A stretch of DNA of 64,000 nucleotides. Origin: Cepaea nemoralis. Lineage: Eukaryota; Mollusca; Gastropoda; Stylommatophora; Helicidae. Positions 9,341 to 21,200 of the stretch are shown here, in pieces (the stretch's first letter is position 1; every line of letters starts with the position of its first letter). The notes under the pieces are model-generated. The model saw nothing but the letters and a program-made list of their open reading frames with translations. It was not told the DNA's origin and did no database searches. The stretch covers positions 73,501-137,500 of the forward strand of contig JACEFZ010015006.1 in the NCBI GenBank assembly GCA_014155875.1, given 5' to 3'. Both the position numbers and the translations under genes were made by a program.

Positions 9341-11910
9341 TCCATCCATCCATCATGTGCCATGCCGGTAAGCGTGGACGGTCATGTTCTGCCATCTCAC
9401 TCGATCACCAGAGTCATGGATCAGCTCCGTGTTCCTGTCTCGACCATGCCGCGTGGCTAAACCATGCAGGCATTTACTTCTCGGTCTTCCCCGTGGTCTC
9501 TTCCCTTCGATCTTACCAGTCGTCACCAAGTTCTCCAAATCATTTCTTCTAACATACCTAAAAATTTTGACTGTCTACGTCTAATGACTCTAATCAGTTT
9601 ACGATCTTCATTTGTTTCTTGAAGGACTTGTTCATTGGTTTTTCTGTCTGTCCATTGGTATTCTTTGCATTTTCCTCAAAACCCACATCTCCACAGCTAT
9701 CAGCTGCTCATTGTCCACGCTTCACATCCATACAAAATTATAGGTTCTATGTAGCACTTCAACATTCTTTTTCTCGTTTCAATTGATATCTTTTTATTGG
9801 TTAGTATGTCTTTCATCTTGCAAAAGGCTACCTTCGCAATGGCGATTCTTGTTCTAATCTCTTCAAGGCATCTCCTATCAGATGTTATGACTGTGCCGAG
9901 ATAATTGTATCGATTCACTTGCTTAAGAATATGTCCCATTTACTCGTATATCACATTGTGGTATTTCCTTCTTCCCAGTGACGACCATAATCTGTTTCTT
10001 CTTAATATTCAGTTCTAACCCTAGTTGTTCGCTGTGTGCAACAACCGCATCTGCTAAATTGTGCAGGTCCTGTTCATTGTCTGCAATCAGGACTGTATCA
10101 TCTGCATATCTAATGTTATTGATGTATCGTCCCCCAATGTTGATTCCTTCCATACCTTCTATATTTCTGAAAATGTTTTCACTGTACAGGGAACAAGGAT
10201 CTGGAGACATCACACATCCCTGTCTCACACCTCTTTTAATAGGCCTGATATTGACCTACGTCGTTATCAATTCTGATGGCAGCTTGTTGTTTCCAATATA
10301 TGTTTTTTACCAGTCTAAGGTCTTTTCCATCATTTTGTAGATCTTCAAGCATCCTTATCATGTCTACATGTCTCACTTTATCGAAAGCCTTTGTATAGTC
10401 AATAAGCAAAGATATAGATCCTCACTATAAAGAAATTCATCGCGCAAGTCATTCTTCATCCAACTGTCCATCCATGATGGACAAAATTGGATGTAATGAA
10501 TGGTCATCATAAAATGAATGGTCACCACCATTCCTGATGGACGAACATCGCATGTGACATTTTCGCTATTGTTAAGATCACAACCTTTTCTTCATTTACA
10601 TTCGGGTGGCCAGCTACGGCCGGCAGAGCAGCCATCATTGTGAAATTGTAAATATTTGAATAGTAGAAACAAGCGACTGGAAAGCGTGGGCGGTCATGAC
10701 TCGCCACTCGATCACAAGAGTCGTGGATCAGCTCAGTGTTTCTGTCTCGACCATGTCATGTGGCCAAGCCATCCATTTATTTACTTCTCGGTCTTCGCCT
10801 TGGTCTGTTCCCTTCCATCTTGCCAATTGTCACCAAGTTCTCAAATTCATTTCTTCTAATTTTTGTCCAAATAATTTTGACAGGCAAGGTCTAATTTCTC
10901 TAATCAATTTACTATTTTTATTTGTCTCCTGCAGTGCTTGATCATTGGTTTTTCTGTCTATCCATGGTATTCTTTACATCCTCCTCAGAAACCACTTTTC
11001 TGCAGCCATCAGAAGTTTTTTTTTTTCAGCTTGAATGCTCATTGTGCAAGTTTCACATCCATACAAAAGAACAGGCTCTATGTAGCACCTCAACACTCTT
11101 TTTTTTCGTGTCAGTCACATCTTTGGTGGTATCTTGCCTATGGACAAGGGGGAGGTGGTCGTGCGCTTGTGGGACCAGGTGGAGAAAGTGGATGAGCTGA
11201 TTGAGAACCCATATGTAGAAAGAATGAGATTGCGGGGGATCGGCAGGGGTTCTGGAACTGAGAGGGAAGTCCAGCAGAACATTTATTCAGATAGCGGTGG
11301 GAACGATTAGTAGTATGACTCTTCGCTGCCTGTTGAACGAGGGGACTGAGCACGTATGAGAATGTCCTGAGTGCAGTGATGTCGGTTCTTAACTCAACTC
11401 AACGCAACTCAACTTACTTCTATAGAACGTTCAATAACTGATCACAGCATATGCACAGCATTTACTGTAACATTTCCTTTACAAACCCGCATTGTTCTTC
11501 CCCTATTTCAGGTTTATTTTCTTCCTCACGCTTTGCATGATAATTCGTAGCAAAATCTTGGTGATGTGACTCATTATACTAATTGTTCTATGTTGATCAC
11601 ATTCCAAGGCTCCTGATTTCTTTGGGATTGCAATAAATTCAGAAGCATATCTGCGGTATCATATATGTGTTCAGCAATCTGGCGACTTGCTCTATTCCAT
11701 ATTCTTCTAAAGCTTTAATCATTTCTGTTGTGATGTTATCTGAACTGTAGGCCTTGCCAGCTTTCATATATTTAAGAACATTTCGAACCTCCATCTTCAA
11801 AACTGGCGGTCGTTCATTATTAAATCGAATATCTTACTGTTCATCTCTGTTGTCATCATAACGGTATTTCACTTAATCTGAATAGTAGCATATAGAATGT
11901 GATTTTCGCT
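9341..11910 (-). mobile_element. LINE family A, second long copy, interrupted
   Basis: 9341-10420 carries the 3' end (GATGGATGG tail, ...AYRHGT) back through the RT (YADDTVLIADNEQD at about 10080-10120). 11413-11910 carries the N-terminal RT and linker region. The two parts are separated by a ~1-kb compound insertion (10421-11412). Frames are open only in pieces (9700-9939, 9923-10228). The copy is 5'-truncated in the linker, where it meets LINE I sequence. Confidence 0.75.
10421..11412. mobile_element. compound insertion in LINE A
   Basis: It has three parts. 10421-10680 is unrecognised DNA. 10680-11135 is a second family A 3' fragment on the minus strand (same text as 51330-51740, diverged). 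11137-11412 is a plus-strand 3' end of LINE C whose complement matches 46470-46770, and it finishes in the C-type tail AACTCAACTCAACGCAACTC. LINE A resumes at TACTTCTATAGAACG. This implies at least two retroposition events into the same place. Confidence 0.65.
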
Positions 11911-13800
11911 ATTCGTTTGGTTTGATGTTAATATTTATTCTATATCATTATGTGATGTGGATAGTAATAATGTATCACCATCATATCGAATCTCTTGTAT
12001 TTCATGACCATCGATATTCAAGGCATCATATTGCTTCTTGTTTATTTCATCTCTGACAAATCTCATTACATTTTCAGCGTAGAGGGAAAACGCACATGGG
12101 GAAAACAAGCAGACCTAACTGACTCCTTGCTTTTGTAGAACGAGATGGGGCATTTTTATGTGTACTAAAACAATTCAAAATGTTATTGCATGTCATTCAC
12201 AGGACGTAGCAGTCAACCCCAGCATTTTGGCTGTTCGTGATTCCAGGGCAAGTTTTACGTTCAGTAGTATGCCATTGCCGGTCTCTCTGGCTGAGGGGTT
12301 ACACCACTTTCCCCGTAATCCCGTTTATCCACGCAGGGTCTCGCAGCGAGGCGAGAATTGGAAGCGGTTTGACCCCCGCTTGCGACTTGCGGTATAATGA
12401 GCCGGCCGCTCAGAAAGCAATGGTAAACTACTGAGCGTAATCTTGCCAAGAAATCACCATACAGCTGAAAGATGCTGATGTTGACAGCGATGTCCTGTAA
12501 AGGATATGCAACGTTTTATTTACCTATTTTGAAAAACGAGCACCGCTGTGTTTCGAACCCAGATATATGGGTATACGAATCGCGTCCGTAATTCGCCAAT
12601 GAGACGGCTGGAAAGACCGTTTTCCTCATGATGTCCCAAAGTTTATGATATTGTACACAATTAAATGCCTTTGAGTAATAGACAAACATGAGAAAAGGTT
12701 TACATTAAATTATCTAAACTTCTGTATTATTAAACGCATGTTGAGTATGTGATCTCTTGTTCCTCTTCTATGGCGTTCCTCTTCCAACATAAACCACATT
12801 AATCCCTTCTTCCATTTTCTTACGAAGTCGTCCCATTATGACCTTTAGTAGAATTTTACTTGCGAGACTGATCATTGCAAAAGGTTTATAGTTTGTGCAA
12901 ACTTTCAGGTTGCCCTTGTTTGAAATGAAGGTAGTTCTCTTCCAATCTTTTAACCATATACCATATTTCCACATCTTTGTACACAATTCGGGATATATCT
13001 GTATGCTTTCTTCTCCTTCTGTTTTAATTCGTTCAGCTGGTATCTCATCAATCCTCTTGATTTACCATCTTCATTTTCTTTATTGCTCATGCAATTTCAT
13101 CTAATGGGGATTTAGGTTCTGTCTCTGCTGTCATTGTCATTGTCATTTATCTCATTCATATCCTCACAGTCAGTCATATCGTATATTCCACTGCAGTTTT
13201 CCTGCAAATTTTCTAGGATGTGTCAAGATTCTATTAAGGTATTTCTCAACTTGTCACATATAACGTTTAATTGAAAGTTGAAAATCGCTTGTCAATAACG
13301 TCATTTCTTTGAACATTTCATAGTTCATTACATTCTTATGACAGTGCTCAATTCTGGTAGAGCAACAACAATTGTATATATTGGCCTGTTTCCTTTCGTG
13401 TGTTCTTTCTTATTTCTCTGAGTTAAAGATGTATACTTCATCCATGCCATTATCAGTTTCATCTCCTCTCTGTTTCAGTCCCATTCTTGTTTTATTAATT
13501 CAAACGTTCCTGATGTATTCCATGGCTTATGTTGTTTAGTCTTAGTCTGAATTAAATATTTGGCTGCAGTTATCAGTACATCTCTAGCCTGTAGTGCTAA
13601 TTCATCAGATGTCATCTCTACCTGCATAGACATCAAGACCCCAAAACGATTTTTCACTTCTAACTTGTATGAATCTGGTATGTTTGTGAGGATCAAAACC
13701 AATTTGCCTTTGTCCTCGGGTAAGCTTTTTGAGTTTTACTTTCACGTCTGCTTCCAATAACTGATGATCTGTATCACAGTTTGTACTTCGTAGGTTTTGT
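11880..13800 (-). mobile_element. LINE family I, minus-strand copy with nested SINEs
   Basis: On the minus strand, 13475-13760 encodes the end of the endonuclease and linker (DHQLLEADVKVKLKKL-like), and 12768-12986 encodes the first RT blocks (NYKPFAMISLASKILLKVIMGRLRKKMEE). 12640-12720 encodes the KAF block and 11950-12080 a DGDTLLLSTS block (YADD region, degenerated). The same family on the plus strand occupies 61915-63075. The copy is split by SINE sequence at 12183-12625. All frames are broken. Confidence 0.65.
12183..12625. mobile_element. nested S1 SINEs forming a foldback
   Basis: 12183-12300 (minus-type) and 12408-12515 (plus-type) are imperfect reverse complements of each other, each with the S1 body motif and the short-form end (TTGCATGTC...ACAGGACGT and GTCCTGTAAAGGATATGCAA). 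12545-12625, read on the minus strand, is a clear tRNA-like head: TTGGCGAATTACGGACGCG and box B GGGTTCGAAAC. The simplest reading is one minus-strand S1 copy split by a plus-strand S1 copy. Confidence 0.65.
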
Positions 13801-15170
13801 TTTTACTTAATGGTTATAGCTTATTAGCATTTTTCTTTCAAGTTATTTATACATGTTTCTGATCCATACACACGTGTTTCTCTTACCGTGTGTATTCATA
13901 TCTTACTATCCCCATCTTTGCGCTCGTGTTTATTACAGTTTCGACATAAACCATGTTCACTTCTACCAATTTAAGTTACATTTTTCGAAGAGGGATTGTG
14001 TCATCATTTGCTATACTTACTTTCATTATCTTTTCTTTCTTTATGAATGTTGAGACCAAATTGTTATAGCGTTACATCAACTGTGTTTAGTTTTTTGTGC
14101 AGCTGATATTGTGTTTGAACGAAATCCAGATAAACAAGCTCAGCAAGTATTTAGATGGATCTCAGTTGCCAGGAGATATCTGGCAATCATTCATGTTTAA
14201 TTGCGGTGATTTATGTCGATGTAAATTATGGGTTAAAGAGGGAAAAGTGACGATGTTTTTTTTTTTCGAGATTGTGGTTGTCACAACAATGCGATGTAGA
14301 TTGCAGAAGGTATCATTAAGAGTATTAGTATTGCATTGGACACTGTAATATGAAGCATTGCTTCACGAGTCCTATATAATAATATTAATTCGTGATGCAG
14401 ATGATGATTTTAGTGACTGTGAGATGGGTGATCTGTAATAATTAAAGTAGACTTATATAAAATGTGCAAGCCAAGGGAAGGCAAAATACATCACTATGCA
14501 GTTATGTTGTAATGTAACTCATAATCATTGGCATGATACACTGGAATAAAGAGTGCTGGAATCGGTGCTCAGCACTGGCCATTAAGGTAGGGTAGGATGG
14601 TATAAGTTTCCATAAGGCACTGTTATTGGATTGACATCACAAAAGATGGTGAGTTGCTTGGTAAATAAAATGTGAGAGGTACAATATTGCAAAGCCACCT
14701 CATATCTCCTTCTTCTTTTTTCGTTCATCCGGAGTGTATTTTCAGATGTTATTGCGGAGTGTTGTTATGCACCCTTGGGCCAAAACCCTTGGGCCTACTC
14801 ATCCGACTTCTGCGTGCGTTTTTGACCAGGTTAGCATCCCCGCTGGTCATGTTTTAAATGTCGAGGACTTCACGGTCATCCTTCAATGGAAGGCAGGGTC
14901 CTGCAATTATGGAAGCCTCCTTGGATAGCAATGCCCATGGTCTACCCCTGCCTTTCCTCAAGGGTTGTCCGTGTTGTCTTTGACCGCTATACCTTGACCA
15001 ACTGAGATATGAGTGACACCACAACAGTAAGAGTCTAACGTGCCTCGAAACCCGAGGAAGGCCAACATCATTAAAAAATGCCCGCCGAAAGTCGGAAGAG
15101 CCTTCCTACGGGTGGCAAAATAAAACAATTGGCACTACAGCAATTACGTCCTGAGTGAAATGACTTTAAT
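13801..15170. other. unassigned region
   Basis: The open frames here are short and have no motif I recognise. On the minus strand near 15010-14960 there is a box A-like TATCTCAGTTGGTCAAGG, reminiscent of a tRNA 5' half, without a convincing box B at normal spacing. The 14750-15120 part is GC-richer than its surroundings and may be a retroelement end. Confidence 0.35.
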
Positions 15171-15174
15171 ACTA

Positions 15175-15290
15175 GGAACAGCTCAGACTACCTAGTTTTC
15201 CGAATGCCCCTAGTCTCCGGAACAGCTCTGACTAGCTAGTTTTCCGAATATCCGTCGTACCTTGAATAGCTCTGACTATATTGTCCTCTG
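15175..15290. repeat. 44-bp tandem repeat, about 2.5 copies
   Basis: Units start at 15175 (GGAACAGCTCAGACTA), 15219 (GGAACAGCTCTGACTA) and about 15264 (TGAATAGCTCTGACTA). Each of the first two continues with CTAGTTTTCCGAAT. The last unit is partial. It lies upstream of the gypsy integrase remnant. Confidence 0.7.
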
Positions 15291-15399
15291 GGCACAACGA
15301 CAAGCACATGTCCTTACCGAAAACTCGCTGAGTGGATACCGTCTGCTAGACCGGTCTGGGTTGTGCGGAAACGGCCCGGGGAGAACGAAATGCCAAATA

Positions 15400-15740
15400 T
15401 ATTGAAGTGAGGAATTAAAGCAGCCATGAGCCACATTAAACTTCACGGTACTTCAGATAATTTATTGGCTTCTAGGTCTTTTGAAGTCGTTGCAATGGAC
15501 TTAATTATCCAGAAGATGGTTAGCTATTGGTATGAAAATATGTTGATTATAACTGATATTTTCACAAAGTACACTATTGCATTTTCCACGAGGGATCGGA
15601 GGCCTCGACAGTTGCGAAAGCACTGGTCGAGAAATTGGTTTGTATTTAGGTGTACCTCAAAGACTACATCATAACCAGGGTAGGATTGAGGAGGAACCTG
15701 ATTGGTATTAATGCAGGCTAGAAATATGGAAGAAACATAA
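15400..15740 (+). pseudogene. Ty3/gypsy-like integrase remnant
   Basis: The frame 15426-15674 reads FEVVAMDLI...YENMLIITDIFTKYTIAFSTRD, the first catalytic Asp region of a retroviral-type integrase core (MD...LLVITDxFTKY). After about 15610 the homologous frame shifts (TVAKALVEKL in another phase). The second Asp and the Glu of the DDE triad are not visible. No LTRs were found around it. Confidence 0.75.
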
Positions 15741-16780
15741 GATGAATGACATGCAGTATGATACCGGTGGACTGGAAATGAACCAATGTGTTAATAGAAT
15801 GAAGGCAGTGAGCCCATTAGATTTCCTGAGTAAATGACTTTCGTAATGATATTTTCCGAATTGAGTTATAACTTTCGTCGTCTACTGATCTTAATTCAAA
15901 GTCAAACAATCTTGGTTACAGTGTTAAATCTATGGTTGGATTTTCATAATGTGAATTCTCATTATGTAGATTTTTTAACATACTGTTTAACATTTCTCCT
16001 AGATTGTTTGTCTCTCTACAGATCCAGAAACTAAGCCGAATTTACACCGTCAATTATACACTGTATTACATTAACTCTTTTTCGTGTATGCTCACAATCA
16101 TGATACAACTGGCTGTTCGATAAACTATAAATACATACTTTTATATTGCAAGCAGTATATATGTCAATAGTGTAATGATTTTAGTAAACAGATATGCAGA
16201 TCACAATCGTTCGATGCGTCATTTTCTTATTTGAATTAACACACAGTTACTAGTTTCATTGCAGATGCACTAGCGTAGATGATAGGGAGGTACGCATGAT
16301 AATGTTATGAATGATGTTGGACGATGGTTTAACGCCTCCTTTCGTCGTTTCGCTAAGTGATGACAAGACTGGCCACCTTTCACTCCATCCATTCAAATCC
16401 ACAACATGTGGTGGTCTCATCACATCATAGACACATAGCTGGCTCCCTCGTAGGGGCTTTTATGTCACATATTTATTAATTCTTAAATGACAAATTGTCA
16501 TTATTTGGTGGACGACGTGTTCATGCCTTGATGAATGGAGGCTGATTGCCGGTAGCTTTCATGAAATGTATAGTGTCATTTCTTTCCTTGTAGTAATTTT
16601 AGCCTATTTACATCATATTGAACTACTTAATTAACACTGCGTAGTACATCACACATAGCAACACGAAAATAATGGGATTGCTTGCAATGTTCTATAAACG
16701 ATATCCAAATAACTGTTTTAAAATTTATATTTTTTTAAATAACAAAATCAAAAACAAACAATAGACTGTCTGTAGTTCTA
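15741..16780. other. unassigned spacer
   Basis: No recognisable coding or repeat family. Short runs such as (GTTAG)-like or (CATTC)-like words occur, but nothing I would annotate. Confidence 0.35.
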
Positions 16781-16786
16781 TTCATC

Positions 16787-16787
<1 letters not shown>

Positions 16788-16832
<45 letters not shown>
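16788..16832 (-). repeat. (ATG)n tail of LINE H
   Basis: A 45-bp (TCA)n array on the plus strand. On the strand of LINE H this is (ATG)n directly after the C-terminus, as in RTE-like LINEs that end in short repeats instead of poly(A). Confidence 0.65.
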
Positions 16833-17951
16833 AGTGCCCTGTCAGCTGGCGTAGGCATGCATGGCTCTCCAAAGATCTCGGTCTTTGGTGTTCTGGATCA
16901 ACTCTACTGATGATATTCCTCCATGTCACCGTCTCAATCCATCCAGTATCATTTCTCTTGATCTGCCTCTGCCTCTCTTCCCCTCGATCTTTCCAGTTAT
17001 CACGATGTTCTTCAATGCCACTCTTCTCATCACATGACCTAAGAAACCTCTTTGTCTCGTTTTAATTGTTGTATATAATGTTCTAGTTTCATTAGCCTGT
17101 TTCGGGCAGTAGTTGACAGTGACTCTGGCAGTCCAAGGAATTCGCAACATTCGTCTCAGGAACATTATCTCTTTTGCTTCTAATTCCTTAATTTGTTCAT
17201 TTACAATCCAAGATTCACTGCCATACAGCAAAACCGATTCTATATAGCATTTCAGCACTCTCGTCCTTACATTCAGTGATAGTGACTTATTGCATAAGAT
17301 ACTCTTCATTTTCTGAAATGCGGCTTTTGCTTACCCTATTCTGCCCTTAATCTGTGTTGTACATCTTCCATCTGGTGTTATAAATGCCTCTGGGTATTTA
17401 AAATTAACCACTTGGTTGAGAATTTTCCCTTCAATTTCACTGTCACATTTTGGTGTCACCATTTTCGATTATATCAAACATTGTTACTGTTTCCATGATA
17501 CTCAAGGAGAGTCCTTTCTTTCCACTCTTTGTTATTACAATGTCCATCAATTGTTGCAGGTCTGTTGAATTATCCACCACCAATACTGTGTCATCTGCAT
17601 AGCGTATATTATTTATATTATAACCACCGATTAGTATTCTTGGCATCTCTTTGATCTCTCTCATTACTATCTTGCTATATAGGGACAAGAGGTCAGGTGA
17701 AAAGACACACTCCTGTCGTACTCCCAGCTTTATCTGTTCCTAACTGCCCTCTTTATTGCCCATTTTAATTGCTGCTACTTGGTGTCAGTAAATATAATTT
17801 TCTTATTTTTAAATCTTTCCCATCAATGTTGATATCTTCCAGCAATCACTTCATTGTGCTTTACATTATCAAATTCCTTATTACAATCTATGAATCACAA
17901 ATATAAGTTTACTTGTGTCTCTATTGACTTTCTATTAGTGTCCGTAATGCA

Positions 17952-19297
17952 CGAGGCGCGTTTTCTAAGTAAGTCTCAGTATAAAATCTAAAAGCAAAAA
18001 AAAGAAAAACCATTAAACGTAAACATGATTTATTGCAGCTAAAAGTGAACCATACATTTATATTATTGCTCAACATAGTCACCATTGACTTCAACACATT
18101 TTGGTATAGAGGCACCAGGTTCTTAATTCCAATGTCGTAGAAGTCTGCCTCCAGTGTCTTGAACAATGCATTAACACATGTTTGCAGTTCATCATCAGTT
18201 TCAAGCCACTTCTTTAAGTGCATGAAAAGGTGGTAATCACTTGGCGCCAGATCGGGGCTGTAGGGCGGGTGCTCAACAATTTCACAGTGTGTCAACAATT
18301 TCCCAGCTTAATGTTTGCAACAATTGAACATTTCCATATGCGACGTGAGGTCGAGCACTATCGTGCAAAAGCACAATTCCAGATTACATGAACCCACGTC
18401 TTTTGTTTTGGATGACACGTCTAAGTTTTATCAGAGTGTAACAATAAGATTTGACATTAACTGTCTTTCCACGTTCAGGAAAATCAATAAACAAGACCCC
18501 TTTTGTGTCCCAGAAAACAGAGGCCATGGTCTTTGCCTTTGGTGTTTGGTTAAACGTGCTTGCTTTCGGGGACCATGAGTGTCGCCATTGCATCGACTGT
18601 TGCTTTGATTCGATGTTTGTGTAGGAAATAAGGTCTCATCTCCAGTAACAATGTGCCCGAAAAATTCATCTCCTTAATTTTGAAAGCGCTGCATAAATTT
18701 TTGAGCCGAAGCCATGCGTTTCTGCTTGTGTTCATCAGTTAACATTTTCGATACCCATCTAACACACACTTTTTTTGTATCCAAGGATTCTTATCACAAT
18801 GTTGTAAATCAGTGAACGTGAATCTTCCAAAAATTCGACAGACAAGGCAGAAATTTTGAAACGACGATTTTCCTGAATATTTTTGGTTCACTTCTTTGAC
18901 CACATCGTCTGTCACCACACTCGGCCGACCGCTCCGATCTATATCATGGATATTTGCTCGCTTTTCTTTAAACATTCGACACTATTTCCTAGCTATACTA
19001 TTAGTCATAACATGTGGCCCATATACCTCAATGAGTTGCCTGTGGGTTTCTGCAAGACTGTTGTTTTTTGCTAGCAAAAAACGGATCACAGCACGAACCT
19101 CGCAGCTGGCGGGAATATTTATGTTTGCACTCATTACAAATCACTTACACGCAGCATCAAACAAGATTTCGACAGTGGAAAAATAGCACACAGCTAGCTA
19201 ATGAACCACATAAACATACTGCATATGCACATTTCCGTTTTCCATCGGTGTTTGTCGGTGTGGTCAAAACAGGACTTACTTAAAAAAACGCGCCTCG
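17952..19297 (-). mobile_element. mariner transposon with TIRs
   Basis: Ends are ACGAGGCGCGTTTTCTAAGT (from 17951) and the complement of ACTTACTTAAAAAAACGCGC followed by CTCGT (to 19298), giving TIRs of at least 25 bp. Total length about 1.35 kb is normal for mariner. The right side abuts TA; the left side reads CA, so one target TA has probably mutated. Flanking DNA is LINE H and rejoins on removal. The transposase between the ends is broken (see next entry). Confidence 0.88.
18030..19134 (-). pseudogene. mariner transposase, inactive
   Basis: Start ATG at 19132-19134 (MSANINIPASCEVRAVIRFL). Then come the HTH region, SGRPSVV (linker before the second HTH), VTGDET with the first catalytic Asp at about 18638-18640, SVFWDTKGVLFIDF, and HPPYSPDLAPSDYHLF with the last Asp of D,D34D. 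A stop codon (TAG where Trp is expected) falls about residue 51 (19010-18980 region), and there are frameshifts near 18740 and 18380. Family length is about 345 residues, and the remaining pieces cover most of it. The element could at best be mobilised in trans. Confidence 0.85.
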
Positions 19298-19346
19298 TAT
19301 ATATTGCATTATTTGTACCCTTTCCTTCCACAAATCCGTACTGTTC

Positions 19347-19700
19347 TTCACTTTTCCAGTTTTATTTTCTTTCCGGTTCTTCTCATTATAATTCTGATTA
19401 GAAGCTTAGTAATATGATTTATGAGGTATATTGTACAAAGATATTCAAATTCTATTGCTCCTGGTCTTTTTGGCTTAGCTATAAATACACATTTCAGTAT
19501 ATCATTGCATATTCAGCATATCAGTGCATTCTTCACTAATTTCCATTTTTATTTTATTTCTGGTTCTTCTCATTATAATTCTGAGTAGAAGCTTAGTAAC
19601 ATGATTTATGTGGTAAATTGTACGAAAATCTTCACATTCTATTGCTCCAGGTCTTTTTGGCGTAGCTATAAATACACATTTCAGTATATCACTGGGTAAG
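19347..19700 (-). repeat. 187-bp tandem duplication inside LINE H
   Basis: The block starting GGTTCTTCTCATTATAATTC occurs at 19375 and again at 19562, with matching sequence through AGCTATAAATACACATTTCA. Period about 187 bp and divergence is moderate. It duplicates the early RT region (PGAIECED... side) and further disrupts the frame. Confidence 0.8.
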
Positions 19701-21200
19701 TATTCACTGCTGTAAATAGCATTCAACATTGTGGTTAATATATCTCCTCCCCATTATCCCAATACTTCTAACTGTGATTTCATCTGGCCCAGCTGTTTTT
19801 CCTTACTTCATATGTTTGACAGCGTCAGTGACTTCTTCTTTTAGAATAGGTAGACCTTCTAAGTTACTTTTTTATATTAATTCTTCCCTCTCTCCATCAT
19901 ATATATCTTATATACTCATTCCACCTCTTCATTATAGCACCATCCTCCAAAAATATCTTTCCTATTTTTGAATTCAAACACCCTGTATTTATTCTCATTT
20001 TTCTTCACGTGAGCTGACTGATATGTCTGTGCCAATTCTTTTTGTGTGTGTGTGTCTTTAATGGAATTTAATTCATTTTTTTGCACTGCTTGTTTAACCA
20101 ACTTTCTTTTGCCTCCACACATTTATCTCTTATTTCATTATTTATCTTAGAATATTCTTGTTTGTAATTTTTACTCTGTTTTCTTTTGTCTATCATCAAT
20201 ACAATTTCTTCATTCATCCATTTTATTTTCGTACCATTTTGGCTTCTCTCTGGTAATATTTCATTGCTGGTTTGATGAATTAGGGCCCTTAAAATTTCCC
20301 ATTATTCATTTATACTCTGTATTTTAGCTATTGCATTGTACCTATTTTTCACAGTAACTCAGTATTGTACTTGAATTTCTGTATCTACTTTTAAAACCGT
20401 TTATTAAGTCTCACATCATTAACCATATTTCCCTCTCTTTAATCTTACCTTTATTTGTCCACATAGTGGTACATGATCACTATTACAGTCAGCACCAGAC
20501 ATTGTCTTTACACTAATTGAAGTATTTCTTAATCTTTTATTAATAAGTATGTAGTCAATTTGGTGTTGTATTTTCTTATCAAGGCTTTTCCATGTGTATA
20601 GTCGTCTTTTATGGTGTTTAAACCATGTGTTTCCAAATATCATAGTATTGATATTCGCCCATTTTATTCGTTTTTCTCCTCTTTCATTTGTTATACTAAA
20701 CCATAATTCTCCACTACATCGCACATTTTCCCCTTTCCTACTTTTGCATTAACATCTCCAAATATTATTTTTATTTCTTGTGGTCCAATTTGAGACATCG
20801 CCTTTTCTATGTCATCGTAAAAACGTTGTATTGTTTCATCACTACTGATTGTTGTTAGTGAATATACTTGTATAATATGTATATCTATTGGTTTGTCTTT
20901 GTTTTTGATCGTTATAACTTTATTTGAAATACACCAGTATCCATTAATTTATTTGGCTGGTTTCCCGTCAGATATTATACCTACAACTTTTTTCATGTGT
21001 ATTCCGTACAGAATACATTATTGTGTGGGTGTCAGCTATAATTTTTCCCGATTTGTTCCATCTCATCTCACTTGCGCCTAGTATATTCATGTTGATGCTA
21101 TCCATCCCTCTTAGAACATTGTTTAACTATCTCAGTTCATGTAATGTCCTAACATTCCTTGCTCCTACCATACATTCATTATTACATTAATTATGGTGTT

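Larger units (their letters stand above)
16788..21200 (-). mobile_element. LINE family H, near full length, split by mariner
   Basis: Minus strand, from the 5' side. 20419-20724 encodes an endonuclease end (HQIDYILINKRL...NSDHVPLCG). 19502-19729 encodes early RT (PGAIECEDFRTIYHINHVTKLLLRIIMRR). 17443-17688 has NIRYADDTVLVVDN. 16926-17309 is the thumb and C-terminus (RGFLGHVMRR...GRGRSREM). The 3' tail is the (ATG)n array 16788-16832. Related to family A but distinct. It is interrupted by mariner at 17952-19297 and by an internal 187-bp duplication. Several stops and frameshifts are present. Confidence 0.75.

Noticed and set aside
14950..15020. tRNA gene on the minus strand
   Set aside because: A box A-like TATCTCAGTTGGTCAAGG is present but I find no box B at tRNA spacing and no cloverleaf.
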